From Myxococcaceae bacterium (GTDB lineage: Bacteria; Myxococcota_A; Polyangia; Polyangiales; Ga0077539), in contig SCUS01000041.1 of assembly GCA_004297725.1 (NCBI GenBank), positions 186,001 through 250,000 on the forward strand: a stretch of 64,000 nucleotides of DNA, given 5' to 3'. How positions within the stretch are numbered: position 1 is the first letter of the stretch; each line of letters opens with the position of its first letter. The position numbers and the translations under genes were made by a program. Positions 19,062 through 28,262 of the stretch are shown here, piece by piece. The notes beneath the pieces are model-generated. The model made no database searches. It had not been told where the DNA came from and worked only from the letters and a program-made list of their open reading frames with translations.

Positions 19062-21497
19062 ATGGGGTGGGCCAGCGGAACGACGGACTCGTGGCTTCGA
19101 CCGCCCGTGAAGGTGGGCGGGCGCTACGCGCTGCTCGACGTCCTCGGCCGGGGCGGCAACGGCGAGGTGTGGAGGGCGCACGATCACATCACCGGCGACC
19201 ACGTCGCGGTGAAGCTCCTCGACCCGACGGGCGGCGCGCAGGAGGCGCAGACCCGCCGCGAGATCGCGTCGCTGAGGGCGGTGCAGGTGCCGGGCGTGGT
19301 GCGACTGCTCGACGAGGGACGCGAGGGCGGCCGCGGCTACCTGGTGATGGAGCTCATCCGCGGCGCACCCTTCCCAGGGGTCGCGCTGCCCGTGTCGTGG
19401 CGAGAGATCGCCGAGCTCACCCGCTCGCTGCTCGAGATTCTATCGAGGGTCCACGCCGCGGGCGTGGTGCACCAGGACATCAAGCCCAGCAACGTGCTGG
19501 TGCACGAGGGCCAACCGACGCTGCTCGATTTCGGCGTGGCCTGGGGCGGGCTCTACGACGAGGTGAAGGGCGGCGACCGCGCCGGGACGCCGGCGTACAT
19601 GGCCCCGGAACAGGTCGAGCGCGGCGTGCTCTCGTCGGCCACGGACCTCTACTCACTGGGGACGATGCTCTTCGAGGCGCTGAGCGGGCGCCTGCCCTTC
19701 GACTGCGAGACCGCGTACCAGATGATGTTCGCGCGGTGCATCAGCGCCCCGATCCCGCTCGGGAGCTGCGCCACCGACGCCCCCGCGGCGGTGGTCGAGC
19801 TCGTCGAGGAGATGATCCAGCGCGACCCCGCGAGGCGACCGCGCGACGCCCGCGAGGTGCTCGACCGCCTGGCGGGCCACGCCTCGTGCGTCCGAGCGCT
19901 CGTCCCCTGTGGTGGCGACCCGTGGAGCCTCGACGAGCTCCGAGCGATGATCGTCGGGCCGGATCGTATCTTCCACATCCCCGAGGACGCCGCGGCGGTG
20001 CTCTGGTCTCGCACCGGCGGCGAGCGAGAGAAGGTCCGATCCGAGATCGACTCCTGGGTGCGGGTGGGCTTCGCTCGTCGAGACGGCGCTCGGATCGTGC
20101 TCGATCGCTCCGCGGTCGACCGGCTGATCCAGCCGGAGTCGCGGGTGAGCCCGGCGGAGCTCGGCACCGAGGCGCACGCCCTGGCGTGGGCCCACGCGGC
20201 CACCGCGGACACGCTGCGGCCCGGCACGCCGGGGCGCCTCGCGCACCTGATGCGGGCGCTGCCGACCGGGCGCTCTGGCGGGCTCGCGGACGTGGTGGTC
20301 GAGGCCATCGCGTCGGCGCGCCGGTCGCTCTCCGACGGGCACACGGGTCGCGGGCTCGCGGCCCTGGCGGACGCCTGGCTCACCGCCAACCGCGTCGGCG
20401 AGCCGGTGCCCCAGGAGGTGCTCCGCGAGCTCTTCGCGCTCTGGACCGAGCTGAGCCTGGTGGACGGCACGCCCGCCGCCATCGACCGGGCGCTGCACGA
20501 GCTCGCCCGCGCCCGCTACGTCGCCCCGGTCGCCGACCTGGAGGCGCTGCTGCAGGCCGCGGTGGTGATCCATCGCTCCTCGGCGCGCGCCTTCGAGGAG
20601 GCCTCGGCGCTGCCTGCCTTCGCCGAGCCGGCGCTGGAGCGCTGGCGCCACGCGGTGCGCATCCAGGCAGCGCGCGCCGGTCCGCTCGACCGGGAGCGGG
20701 AGACCGTGGAGTCGCTGCGCGCCTGGTCCGCCCCGTCGGCCGACCCTCAGGACCAGGCGGCCTTCGCGAGCTGGGAGGCGTGGACGCTCTACCGCCGCGG
20801 CCTCTACGTCGAGGCCGCCGAGCGGCACCTCACCTCCGTGGAGCTCGACCGGCTCCCTGCCTCGCGGCTCTCGTCCATGGTGGCGGCGGCCTCGGCGCTG
20901 CTGGAGGGCTTCCACCCCGAGCGGGCGCTGGAGCTCGCGGCGCAGGCCCGCGCCATCGCCGCGGAGTCCCGGCTGACCTACCTCGAAGCCAGGGCGTGCT
21001 GGATCGAGCGCGCGGCGCTCTACCGCCTCGACCGCACCACGACGCCCGACCTCGCGCTGGTCGAGTCGGTGCGGGCGGTGGGCGTCGGCGGGCTCTACGC
21101 CATGGCCGCGCTGACCGAGGCCGCGGTGGCGTGGCGAGGCGGCGACGCCCGCGCCGCGCGAGAGCTCGCCATGGCGGCGTACCGGGAGTGGAGCGCCGCG
21201 GGCAGGCGCTGGGCGCCGGACATGGCGCGCTCGCTGGCGCTGGCGTGCGGCGCCGAGGCGCAGCCCGACGAGGCGACGACGCTCACGCGCGAGGCGCTCG
21301 CGTGCCCGGTGCCGACGGCGGGGCTGCAGGTGCTGGCGCTGCTGGCGGTGGGGCTGCAGCCGGTGGGCGCGGTGAACGCGGACGACGTCTCGCGGCTGGC
21401 GGCGCTGGTGCCGACGGACGCGTGGATGAAGCGGGCGGCGATCCTGTCGACCGACGAGGCCCTCGGCCACCTCCGTGGCCGCGTGCAAGTGGGATGA
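19062..21497 (+). CDS. Ser/Thr protein kinase with HQD catalytic loop and long helical C-terminus
   Basis: This 811-residue protein has an N-terminal eukaryotic-type kinase domain (about residues 18-285). The glycine loop is GRGGNGEV, the ATP Lys is 51 in VAVKLL, the catalytic loop is HQDIKPSN (137-144), then DFG (156-158) and YMAPEQ (179-184). The usual HRD Arg is Gln, so it is a non-RD kinase, probably not activated by loop phosphorylation. Residues 290-811 are Ala/Leu/Glu/Arg-rich, with helical-repeat character as in kinase-associated TPR-like regions, likely for target binding. No membrane helix is visible, so it is cytoplasmic. It is followed closely by a small basic-tailed protein gene. 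Confidence 0.85.
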   Translation: MGWASGTTDSWLRPPVKVGGRYALLDVLGRGGNGEVWRAHDHITGDHVAVKLLDPTGGAQEAQTRREIASLRAVQVPGVVRLLDEGREGGRGYLVMELIRGAPFPGVALPVSWREIAELTRSLLEILSRVHAAGVVHQDIKPSNVLVHEGQPTLLDFGVAWGGLYDEVKGGDRAGTPAYMAPEQVERGVLSSATDLYSLGTMLFEALSGRLPFDCETAYQMMFARCISAPIPLGSCATDAPAAVVELVEEMIQRDPARRPRDAREVLDRLAGHASCVRALVPCGGDPWSLDELRAMIVGPDRIFHIPEDAAAVLWSRTGGEREKVRSEIDSWVRVGFARRDGARIVLDRSAVDRLIQPESRVSPAELGTEAHALAWAHAATADTLRPGTPGRLAHLMRALPTGRSGGLADVVVEAIASARRSLSDGHTGRGLAALADAWLTANRVGEPVPQEVLRELFALWTELSLVDGTPAAIDRALHELARARYVAPVADLEALLQAAVVIHRSSARAFEEASALPAFAEPALERWRHAVRIQAARAGPLDRERETVESLRAWSAPSADPQDQAAFASWEAWTLYRRGLYVEAAERHLTSVELDRLPASRLSSMVAAASALLEGFHPERALELAAQARAIAAESRLTYLEARACWIERAALYRLDRTTTPDLALVESVRAVGVGGLYAMAALTEAAVAWRGGDARAARELAMAAYREWSAAGRRWAPDMARSLALACGAEAQPDEATTLTREALACPVPTAGLQVLALLAVGLQPVGAVNADDVSRLAALVPTDAWMKRAAILSTDEALGHLRGRVQVG

Positions 21498-21526
21498 AGC
21501 TCCCAGGAAGAGACGAGGAACCAACG

Positions 21527-21988
21527 ATGGCGAAGCCGAAGAACAAGAGCAAGAAGCCGAGAACCGGGAAGACGGTGATGGAGGCGATCAAGGAGGCGCT
21601 CAAGAAGCCGAAGGCTCCCGTGCTGGTGCCGAAGTCGGTCATCTTCGATTTCGGGGCCGCCGTGATCGAATACAGCGAGTCGTCGGGCTCGAGCGACGTC
21701 GGCTCCGAGTGGGACATTGGGGTGTTCGAGGTCTTCGACGGAGCCAACGTGGTGGCGTTGCTGTACGTGACCGACCCCTACAACGACCTCACCAAGACCA
21801 AGGAGTACTGGGGGCTCGGGCCGTCCTACACCTGGCCCGATGACGGCACGACCATGACGTACAAGTATGACCATAGCGCGACGCTCACCGCGGCCATCAC
21901 CTCGCCCACGACCTTCAAGGACAAGTGCGACGCGATCTGGGGCCCAGGCAACACCGTCTTCATCAAGGCGACCAACGCCCCGTTCTGA
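21527..21988 (+). CDS. Small hypothetical protein with basic N-terminal tail
   Basis: This 153-residue protein starts with a Lys/Pro-rich tail (about residues 2-33), then a compact, aromatic-rich domain (SEWDIGVFEV, EYWGLGPSYTWPDD) with no family I recognise. It has no signal peptide. It lies 29 bp after the HQD kinase gene on the same strand, with a GAGGA ribosome-binding-like sequence shortly before ATG 21527. An in-frame ATG at 21494 is possible but less favoured. The gene appears less GC-rich than its neighbours by eye. Given the position, it could be a substrate or partner of the kinase; this is inference only. Confidence 0.62.
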   Translation: MAKPKNKSKKPRTGKTVMEAIKEALKKPKAPVLVPKSVIFDFGAAVIEYSESSGSSDVGSEWDIGVFEVFDGANVVALLYVTDPYNDLTKTKEYWGLGPSYTWPDDGTTMTYKYDHSATLTAAITSPTTFKDKCDAIWGPGNTVFIKATNAPF

Positions 21989-21994
21989 TCCCGC

Positions 21995-24900
21995 TCAGCC
22001 CACCGCCGCGCTGACCAGCGCCCACCGCTCGAAGGGCTGACCTCCGGCGCGACCTCGCACCAGCACCCGCACGCAACAGATGCCCGGCACCCCGGTGGCG
22101 ACGCGCGCCCTGAGCCCGCCGGAGTGCGGACGGAGAACGACCGGCGAGACGCGCCTCCGCAGCAGCTCACCGCCCGAGCGACGATCGAGTTCGAGCAGCG
22201 CCGCTGCGCTCGGGTCGGCGTCGGCTTCGCCCGAGGGGAAGGCCTCCCTCAGCGCGTCGAGCTCGACCGCGAAGCGACGACGGAGCGCCGCGACGCCGGT
22301 GCGGGGAGCGCTGACCGTGGCGCGCGCACCGAGCCGATCGACCACGGCCCCGCCAAGGCGAGCGCTCACGAGGATGTCGAGCGGAGCCCCCGGGACGAGT
22401 CGAGCGCTCGGCGTCCTCACGTCGACGACGAGGGGCGAGGAGACGAAGCCCGCCGCGGTGTAGCGGGAGTGCCCGGCGCGCGTGGTGGCGACCTCGATGT
22501 ACCAGCGCCCTGGCGCAGGGTCGGCGACGTCGAAGACGACGTAGCCCCGCGCGACGACGCGGCGCACGAAGGAGGCGTCCGGGTGGACGAGCCGACCGTC
22601 GGGGTGCCGGAGCCGCACGGAGATGTCATCGGACGACAGCGGAGCGCCCGGCGCGAAGCGCAGCGAGAGGTCGTCCCAGGCGCAGGTGAAGCACGCCCGC
22701 GTGGCGGCCTCCTCGACGAAGGCTCCGACGCGGCTCGACGAGGCGAAGGAAGACTCGCTGGCGATGACCCCGTCGTGGGTGATGGCGCCTCGGATGAAGC
22801 CGAACACCACGCCCAGGTCGTCGATGGTCGGCGCCGCGAAGAAGCGCCCGGCAGAGAGCTCGGCCATCTCCGCGAGCTTCGCCCCGCCGGAGAGCGGACC
22901 CAGCGCGCAGGTGTAGACCCGCACGTCGTCAGGGAGCAGCTCGACCGCTTCGACGCCCCACCTCCGCGTCGCGTCGGTGCGGCGGCAGCCCTTGTTGTCC
23001 TCGCCGTCGGAGAGGAAGACCACCGCGCGGTCGTGGTCGTCGGCCCCGAAGAGACCTCCCGCGAGCTCGATCGCCCGGGCCATGTAGGTGCAGCCGCCGA
23101 ACCCCAGGGCCGAGACTCGCCCCTTCGCCGCGTCGAGGACGGCCTGTCCGTCGACGGTCGCGAGGGTCGTCGTGTCGTCGGCCGGATAGCGCACCGTGGC
23201 GTCGGAGTTGAAGTCGACCAGCCCGATGCGATCGCCCGGGCGAAACAGGTCGATGAATTGCTGCGCGACCATGAGGGTCCGCTGGTCGTAGCCCGCGGTC
23301 ACCATGCTGCCCGAGGTGTCGAGGGTCAGCACCACCTGCGCCGGCTCGGTCGCGACCGGCTGCGCGTTCTCCACCACGAGGGCGAAGTCCTGCCACGGGC
23401 TGGTGTCGCTCGAGAGCTTCGCGTGGTGGGTGACCGTCGTCGCCACCACCGTCACTTCGTAGGTGCCATGCGCGGACTGGAGGTAGACGCACTCGACGTT
23501 GTTGAGCGTGTCGGTGCCCGAGGTCGGCGTCGACCATCCGCCGCTGAACTGGTTGCCGCGCCAGGTGGCCGCTCCGTCGTCGCTCGCGACCTCCAGCGAG
23601 AGCTTGTTGACGAGCGCGATCGCGGCGACCGGGGAGCCCGGCGCGTCGGTGTACACCAGGGTCACCCGCAGGGGCTGTCCCTCGTTGACGACGGTGACTC
23701 GCATCCGGAAGGTCTGGTTGGTCGCCACGAAGGCGACGCCCTGGTCGACGAAGAGCCGCGGGCCTCGATCGGACCCGGGGGACTGGAGCACCACGGTGGG
23801 GAGCGTCGCCCGGCCCCAGCCCTGGTGTCGGTCGGGGACCGGCCCGATGACCGACGCGGTGGGGACACCTACCGTGCCCCCGACGCAGTCCACGGCGCCG
23901 CTGATGACCAGCGCCTTCAGCATCGCCGGGCTGGGGTCGACGCCGCCGGTGCGCTGGCGCCACCATTGAACGTAGAGGGCGCAGAGCCCGCTCACGTGCG
24001 GCGCCGCGAGGGAGGTTCCCGAGGCCGAAGCGTATCTCCCGGGGTAGAGCGGGATGCCGACGGACGACGCGGACGTCGAGTGCGTCGTGCTGATGTTCAT
24101 CCCCGGCGCCACGACGGTGGGCAACAGGCGCCCGTCCTTCGCGGGACCGACGCTGCTCCTGGCGGCCAGCGACCGGATGTCCGGCGAGTGCTCGCTATCG
24201 CCCAGGCGCCCCGAGACGGACGCGCCGACGCTGATGACGTTCTTGGCCTCCCAGGGCGTAGAGACGGTGCCCGACGCCCCCTCCGTCGGGTAGTTGTTTC
24301 CCAGCGCGGCGACGATGGCCAGCGGCACCCCCGAGTCGTCGTTGAGCGCGTCGCGAACGGCGCGGTCGTAGGTCTCCGAGCGGCTGGTGTAGCCCACGTT
24401 GAACACCGCCCGCTTATCCTCCCTCACCTCCCAGCTGTTGTTCGCGATCGTCACCGCGAGCTCTCCCAGGCGCTTGACGCGGCGGGAATCGTCGGAGGAA
24501 TCGGGGTCGCCTGTGTTGATCGGGTTGAGGCTGCCGAAGGACGCGCCCGGCGCGACCCCGAGGCCGTAGAGGAAGCCGTCGGCGTCGACGTCTGCGACAG
24601 CGGGGTTGCCGACCGCGGCGCCTGCAACGTGCGTCCCGTGTCCATAGGTGTCGGTCGCGAAGGCCCCGCCGGTCAGGTCCTCGAAGAACACCCCGCGACC
24701 GCGGAGGGCGGGGTGGAGCGTGGGGTCGTGGTTGGTGTCGATCCCGGAGTCGACGAAGCCGATGAGCACGCCCGCACCGTCGAGCGAGAGCGAGGTCAGG
24801 AGGTTGCGATAGCCCACGGCGGGCTGGGTGTCCGGCGGCGGCGTGGCATCGAGCCGTCCGGCGACGATCGACGCCGAGCGCTCGTCCAGGGGCACGTCGG

Positions 24901-25624
24901 TGCCGGTGCCCTCCACCATGAAGACGTCGGGATGCTGCGCGATGCGCGGCAACCGTGAGAGGTCGACCGTCGCCTGGATCAAGCCGGGACCGACGATCGA
25001 CGGTGCCGCCGCGTCGGCGTCGTGGGACTCCAGCATCAGCCCGAGCACCGCATCGACGGCCTCGACCGGGAGCACCTCGACCCGGAGCCGCCGCTCGCCG
25101 CTCGCCCCGTCGAGGGAGGGGTGGAGCCGGTAGGCGGGCTGCATGGGCTCGCACCACGCGACGAAGTCCAGGCTGCGGACCACCGCCACCGAGTCGGCGG
25201 GAAGGATCGCCCAGAGGCCGTACGGGGGAATCGGGTGGAGCTGCGAGCCGCCCGCGGCGCGGATCGCGTCGAGCCACGACGCGGTGAGCGGACCCTCGAG
25301 CTGGATGATCCAATGGGGCCACGTCGAGACGAGCGACGGCGGCACGGTCAGCTCGGGCGCAGGCTCCGGGATGGGCTGGGAGAGATCGAGCGTCACGGAG
25401 GCGAGCCGCAGCAGGTTGCGGTCGCGTAGCAGGCGCGCACGAAAGCCCTGGGCCGCGAGCGCGTCGAGCGAGCCGGTGAGCGCCACCATGTACCCGTCGG
25501 GGTGCTCGCGCACGATGCGCAGCCCCGCGTTCAGGATCCTCCCTTTCAGCGCGGCGCCGTGCCCCACCGCACCGGAGGGGATGTGGGCTGTGATGAAGCA
25601 AACGTCTTCGAGGGGCAGGCTCAT
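21995..25624 (-). CDS. Subtilisin-like protease fused to a von Willebrand A domain
   Basis: This 1209-residue protein has an N-terminal region of about 275 residues, then a subtilase (S8) domain with the full triad: Asp292 in VDSGID, His329 in GHGTH, and Ser538 in GTSLAAPH. A beta-rich domain (about 610-750), similar in position to the P-type domain of KP-43-like subtilases, follows. A vWA domain starts near 763 with the metal site DTSGS (769-773) and LSDGED. The last 250 residues look beta-rich. No Sec or Tat signal is visible at the chosen ATG, so secretion would need another route or the protein acts in the cytoplasm. The N-terminal region may be a prodomain-like inhibitor. Confidence 0.88.
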   Translation of the reverse strand: MSLPLEDVCFITAHIPSGAVGHGAALKGRILNAGLRIVREHPDGYMVALTGSLDALAAQGFRARLLRDRNLLRLASVTLDLSQPIPEPAPELTVPPSLVSTWPHWIIQLEGPLTASWLDAIRAAGGSQLHPIPPYGLWAILPADSVAVVRSLDFVAWCEPMQPAYRLHPSLDGASGERRLRVEVLPVEAVDAVLGLMLESHDADAAAPSIVGPGLIQATVDLSRLPRIAQHPDVFMVEGTGTDVPLDERSASIVAGRLDATPPPDTQPAVGYRNLLTSLSLDGAGVLIGFVDSGIDTNHDPTLHPALRGRGVFFEDLTGGAFATDTYGHGTHVAGAAVGNPAVADVDADGFLYGLGVAPGASFGSLNPINTGDPDSSDDSRRVKRLGELAVTIANNSWEVREDKRAVFNVGYTSRSETYDRAVRDALNDDSGVPLAIVAALGNNYPTEGASGTVSTPWEAKNVISVGASVSGRLGDSEHSPDIRSLAARSSVGPAKDGRLLPTVVAPGMNISTTHSTSASSVGIPLYPGRYASASGTSLAAPHVSGLCALYVQWWRQRTGGVDPSPAMLKALVISGAVDCVGGTVGVPTASVIGPVPDRHQGWGRATLPTVVLQSPGSDRGPRLFVDQGVAFVATNQTFRMRVTVVNEGQPLRVTLVYTDAPGSPVAAIALVNKLSLEVASDDGAATWRGNQFSGGWSTPTSGTDTLNNVECVYLQSAHGTYEVTVVATTVTHHAKLSSDTSPWQDFALVVENAQPVATEPAQVVLTLDTSGSMVTAGYDQRTLMVAQQFIDLFRPGDRIGLVDFNSDATVRYPADDTTTLATVDGQAVLDAAKGRVSALGFGGCTYMARAIELAGGLFGADDHDRAVVFLSDGEDNKGCRRTDATRRWGVEAVELLPDDVRVYTCALGPLSGGAKLAEMAELSAGRFFAAPTIDDLGVVFGFIRGAITHDGVIASESSFASSSRVGAFVEEAATRACFTCAWDDLSLRFAPGAPLSSDDISVRLRHPDGRLVHPDASFVRRVVARGYVVFDVADPAPGRWYIEVATTRAGHSRYTAAGFVSSPLVVDVRTPSARLVPGAPLDILVSARLGGAVVDRLGARATVSAPRTGVAALRRRFAVELDALREAFPSGEADADPSAAALLELDRRSGGELLRRRVSPVVLRPHSGGLRARVATGVPGICCVRVLVRGRAGGQPFERWALVSAAVG

Positions 25625-25834
25625 GGGTCACGGCTCCCGCGTCGTGTCGACGAGACGGCGTGGAGCATATGCCACCACCCACCTCTGGCGGGTGTGTGCG
25701 CAGGCGCCCGGTGGGGCATGACTGCCAGGGCCCCCTTCGCTCTGCGAAGCAACACCGCGCCGCGCCGATCCGGGTGGCATGGGCGCTGCTCTGATCACTG
25801 AGACATCGCCAGGCACCTGTTGCGGAGGTCCGTC

Positions 25835-26467
25835 ATGCACATTCCCAGCGCTTCCCAGTCGCTCCATGCCCGTGGATGGCTGCTCGTCGCGATGGCGGCG
25901 CTCGTCGGTGGATGCGCCGAGGCGACCGGCGCACCCGACGGGGCCGACCTCCTCCCCACGCCGACCCTCACGGTGCTCGGCCCGATCGGGACCGCCACCA
26001 CCAGCGCCCCCAACCTCCCCTCGGCGACCCTCCGGCTCTCGACCGAGCCCGAGGCCTTCCGGGTGGGGGTCGAGCGCGCCGCGTCCGGCGGCCCCGCCTT
26101 CGCGGTGCCCGCCTTCGAAGTGGGCGACGGCGTCGGGCTCTTCCTCACGGTCGGAACCCTCGTCGCCATCGTCTCGGGCGTCGACGCGGCGCACCTCCTG
26201 GCGGAGACCGTCGAGTGCGAGCGCGGCCAGACGGAGAGATGCGCTGTGCAGTTCGAGAGCCTGATCAGCGGCCAGAACGCCGACCTCGGCGCCGCGCTCG
26301 GCCCCTACGCCCGCCTCGTCTCGGAGGCGGCCACCGACGTGCAACTAGTGACCTGGACGCCGGTGCGCAACGGCTTCCCGCAGTACCCGGTGATCTCGCT
26401 CCAGGGCATCCGGGACGGGCGCATCCTCGGGATCGTGGTGTTCCGAGAGATTCCTTCGGCCCGCTGA
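25835..26467 (+). CDS. Putative lipoprotein of unknown function
   Basis: This 210-residue protein has a long signal peptide ending LVGGC (Cys27). The mature part is about 180 residues, hydrophobic/beta-rich, with one further Cys pair region (VECERGQTERCAV). I see no domain I can name. ATG 25835 is preceded by GGAGG six bases upstream, which supports this start over a TTG at 25820. It is followed 83 bp later by a histidine kinase gene on the same strand; a sensory link is possible but unproven. The 210 bp upstream (25625-25834) separate it from the divergent subtilase gene and hold no gene I can support. Confidence 0.68.
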   Translation: MHIPSASQSLHARGWLLVAMAALVGGCAEATGAPDGADLLPTPTLTVLGPIGTATTSAPNLPSATLRLSTEPEAFRVGVERAASGGPAFAVPAFEVGDGVGLFLTVGTLVAIVSGVDAAHLLAETVECERGQTERCAVQFESLISGQNADLGAALGPYARLVSEAATDVQLVTWTPVRNGFPQYPVISLQGIRDGRILGIVVFREIPSAR

Positions 26468-26550
26468 GCCATGGCGGCTGGGCGGGGAGGCACCATGAAT
26501 GTGCGCATGTCGCCCGAGATACGCACCGCGGCGCCACCGGGGAGGTCGTG

Positions 26551-28206
26551 ATGGCAACCGTGGCGAGCCTCATCGCCCAGCGGAGGGCGGCGATACTCCG
26601 TCGCTGGGCGGAGGACGCGAAGACGGCCTCGGCGGCGCGCGGGCTGTCGTCCTTCGAGCTGAGCAACAAGGTCTCCCGCTACCTTGACCTGCTGGGCCGG
26701 TGGGACGACCCGACCGGGGAGCGGCGACGCCAGCTCACCAACCACCTCTCGGCCCGCCTCCGCGAGGGCTATCGGCTCAACGACATCCTGGAAGAGCTGA
26801 TGATTCTCGGCACCTGCGTGACCCTGGAGGTCACCGCCGCCGGGGGCGACGAGGGCGTCGACGCGACGGAGCTGGCGCGGCTCCACACGACCCTCCGAGA
26901 GGACGCAGGCGCGACGATCGAGGTGGTCACGCGCTACCTGCTCAACGACGTGCAGGTGGAGAAGCAGTACCTCCGACGCCTGCAGTCGCTCGCCAGCGAC
27001 GCGCTTCTCAGCCGCGAGGGCGGGGGCGCGCTCACCGATCACCTCCGGGAGGTGCTCGAGCTGGCGATGGAGGCGGTCGGGGGACAGACCGCGGCGCTCC
27101 TCCTCCACGACAAGGAGCGCGAGGTGCTCTGGGTGGCGGCCTCCGCCGGCCTCGTCGAAGAGCCCCTGATGAACTACGTCACCGACCCCGGCTCGGGCTC
27201 CTTCGTCGCCGAGGTGGCCGGCCGAAGGGACGAGACCACGGAGGTGCTCGACGCGGAGACCACCGAGCTGGAGGTGAGCGAGCTGCTGCGGCAGAGCGGC
27301 ATCCACTCGCTGCTCGGGGTGCGCCTCCCCGCGAGGCACCCGCTGCTGGGGGTGCTGTACATCGGCATGACCGAGCGTCGGCCCTTCTCCCTGAAGGAGG
27401 TGCAGCGGCTGGAGTCCTTCGGAGCGCAGCTCACGCAGCACCTGGAGCAGGCCCGGCTTCACGCCAGGCTGAAGTCGACCGTCGAAGACCTGCGCATCGA
27501 CCAGGTGCTCCGCGAGCGCTTCATCTCGGTGCTGGCGCACGACCTCCGCAACCCGCTGAGCGTCATCCGGTCGGCCGCCCACCTGCTCGACCAGCAGGCC
27601 GACATGCTCGGCGACCTCCGCGAGCTCCCGGCCCGCGTCCTGCGCAACGCGCTCCGCGCCGACGTGATGATCCGCGACCTGCTCGACGTGCTGCGCATCC
27701 GGGCGGGGCACGAGCTCCCGCTCACGCTCGCGGAGTGTGACCTCCTCGAGGTCGCGCGCGGCGCCTGCCGCGAGCTCACCGACGTCTACGGAGACCGCTT
27801 CGTGCTCCACGGCGATACGCCGGTGCGAGGCACCTGGAGCGCCGACGCCCTCCACCGCGCCCTCTGGAACCTCGGCGCCAACGCCGTGAAGTACGGCTCG
27901 CCGGAGACCCCGGTCGAGGTCACGGTCCGGTGCCTCGACGACGGGGCCGAGATCACCGTGCGCAACCAGGGTCCGGTGATCAGCGAGGCCGATCGCACGA
28001 CCCTCTTCGAGCCCTTCGCCCAGCGCACCGGCGACGAGGGCGGCGCGCAGGAGGGCTGGGGTCTCGGGCTGACCCTCGTGCAGAGCTGCGCCCGGGCGCA
28101 CGGCGGCAGCGTCGCGGTCACGAGCTCGCCGGAGGAGGGCACCGCCTTCACCATCAAGATCCCCTACGACTCACGGAGCTTCCGATCCGGGGCCGCGGCC
28201 CCCTGA
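26551..28206 (+). CDS. Soluble sensor histidine kinase (RsbRD-like N-terminus, GAF)
   Basis: This 551-residue protein has an N-terminal four-helix-type region (about 1-135, RsbRD/RsbU-like), a GAF domain (about 160-300), a dimerisation and phosphoacceptor domain with His330 in VLAHDLRNPL, and a HATPase domain with N-box WNLGANAVKYG (N440/N444) and GWGLGL. It lacks membrane helices, so it senses an intracellular signal through GAF or partner proteins. No receiver domain and no adjacent response regulator gene are present, so it is an orphan kinase. ATG 26551 follows a GGAGG ribosome-binding sequence closely. The upstream frame is a shadow of the lipoprotein gene. Confidence 0.9.
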   Translation: MATVASLIAQRRAAILRRWAEDAKTASAARGLSSFELSNKVSRYLDLLGRWDDPTGERRRQLTNHLSARLREGYRLNDILEELMILGTCVTLEVTAAGGDEGVDATELARLHTTLREDAGATIEVVTRYLLNDVQVEKQYLRRLQSLASDALLSREGGGALTDHLREVLELAMEAVGGQTAALLLHDKEREVLWVAASAGLVEEPLMNYVTDPGSGSFVAEVAGRRDETTEVLDAETTELEVSELLRQSGIHSLLGVRLPARHPLLGVLYIGMTERRPFSLKEVQRLESFGAQLTQHLEQARLHARLKSTVEDLRIDQVLRERFISVLAHDLRNPLSVIRSAAHLLDQQADMLGDLRELPARVLRNALRADVMIRDLLDVLRIRAGHELPLTLAECDLLEVARGACRELTDVYGDRFVLHGDTPVRGTWSADALHRALWNLGANAVKYGSPETPVEVTVRCLDDGAEITVRNQGPVISEADRTTLFEPFAQRTGDEGGAQEGWGLGLTLVQSCARAHGGSVAVTSSPEEGTAFTIKIPYDSRSFRSGAAAP

Positions 28207-28262
28207 GGCCGTGCGCTGGAGCGCGTTGACCCGTCGCTGGGGATGGGGTTCCACTGCGCGCG

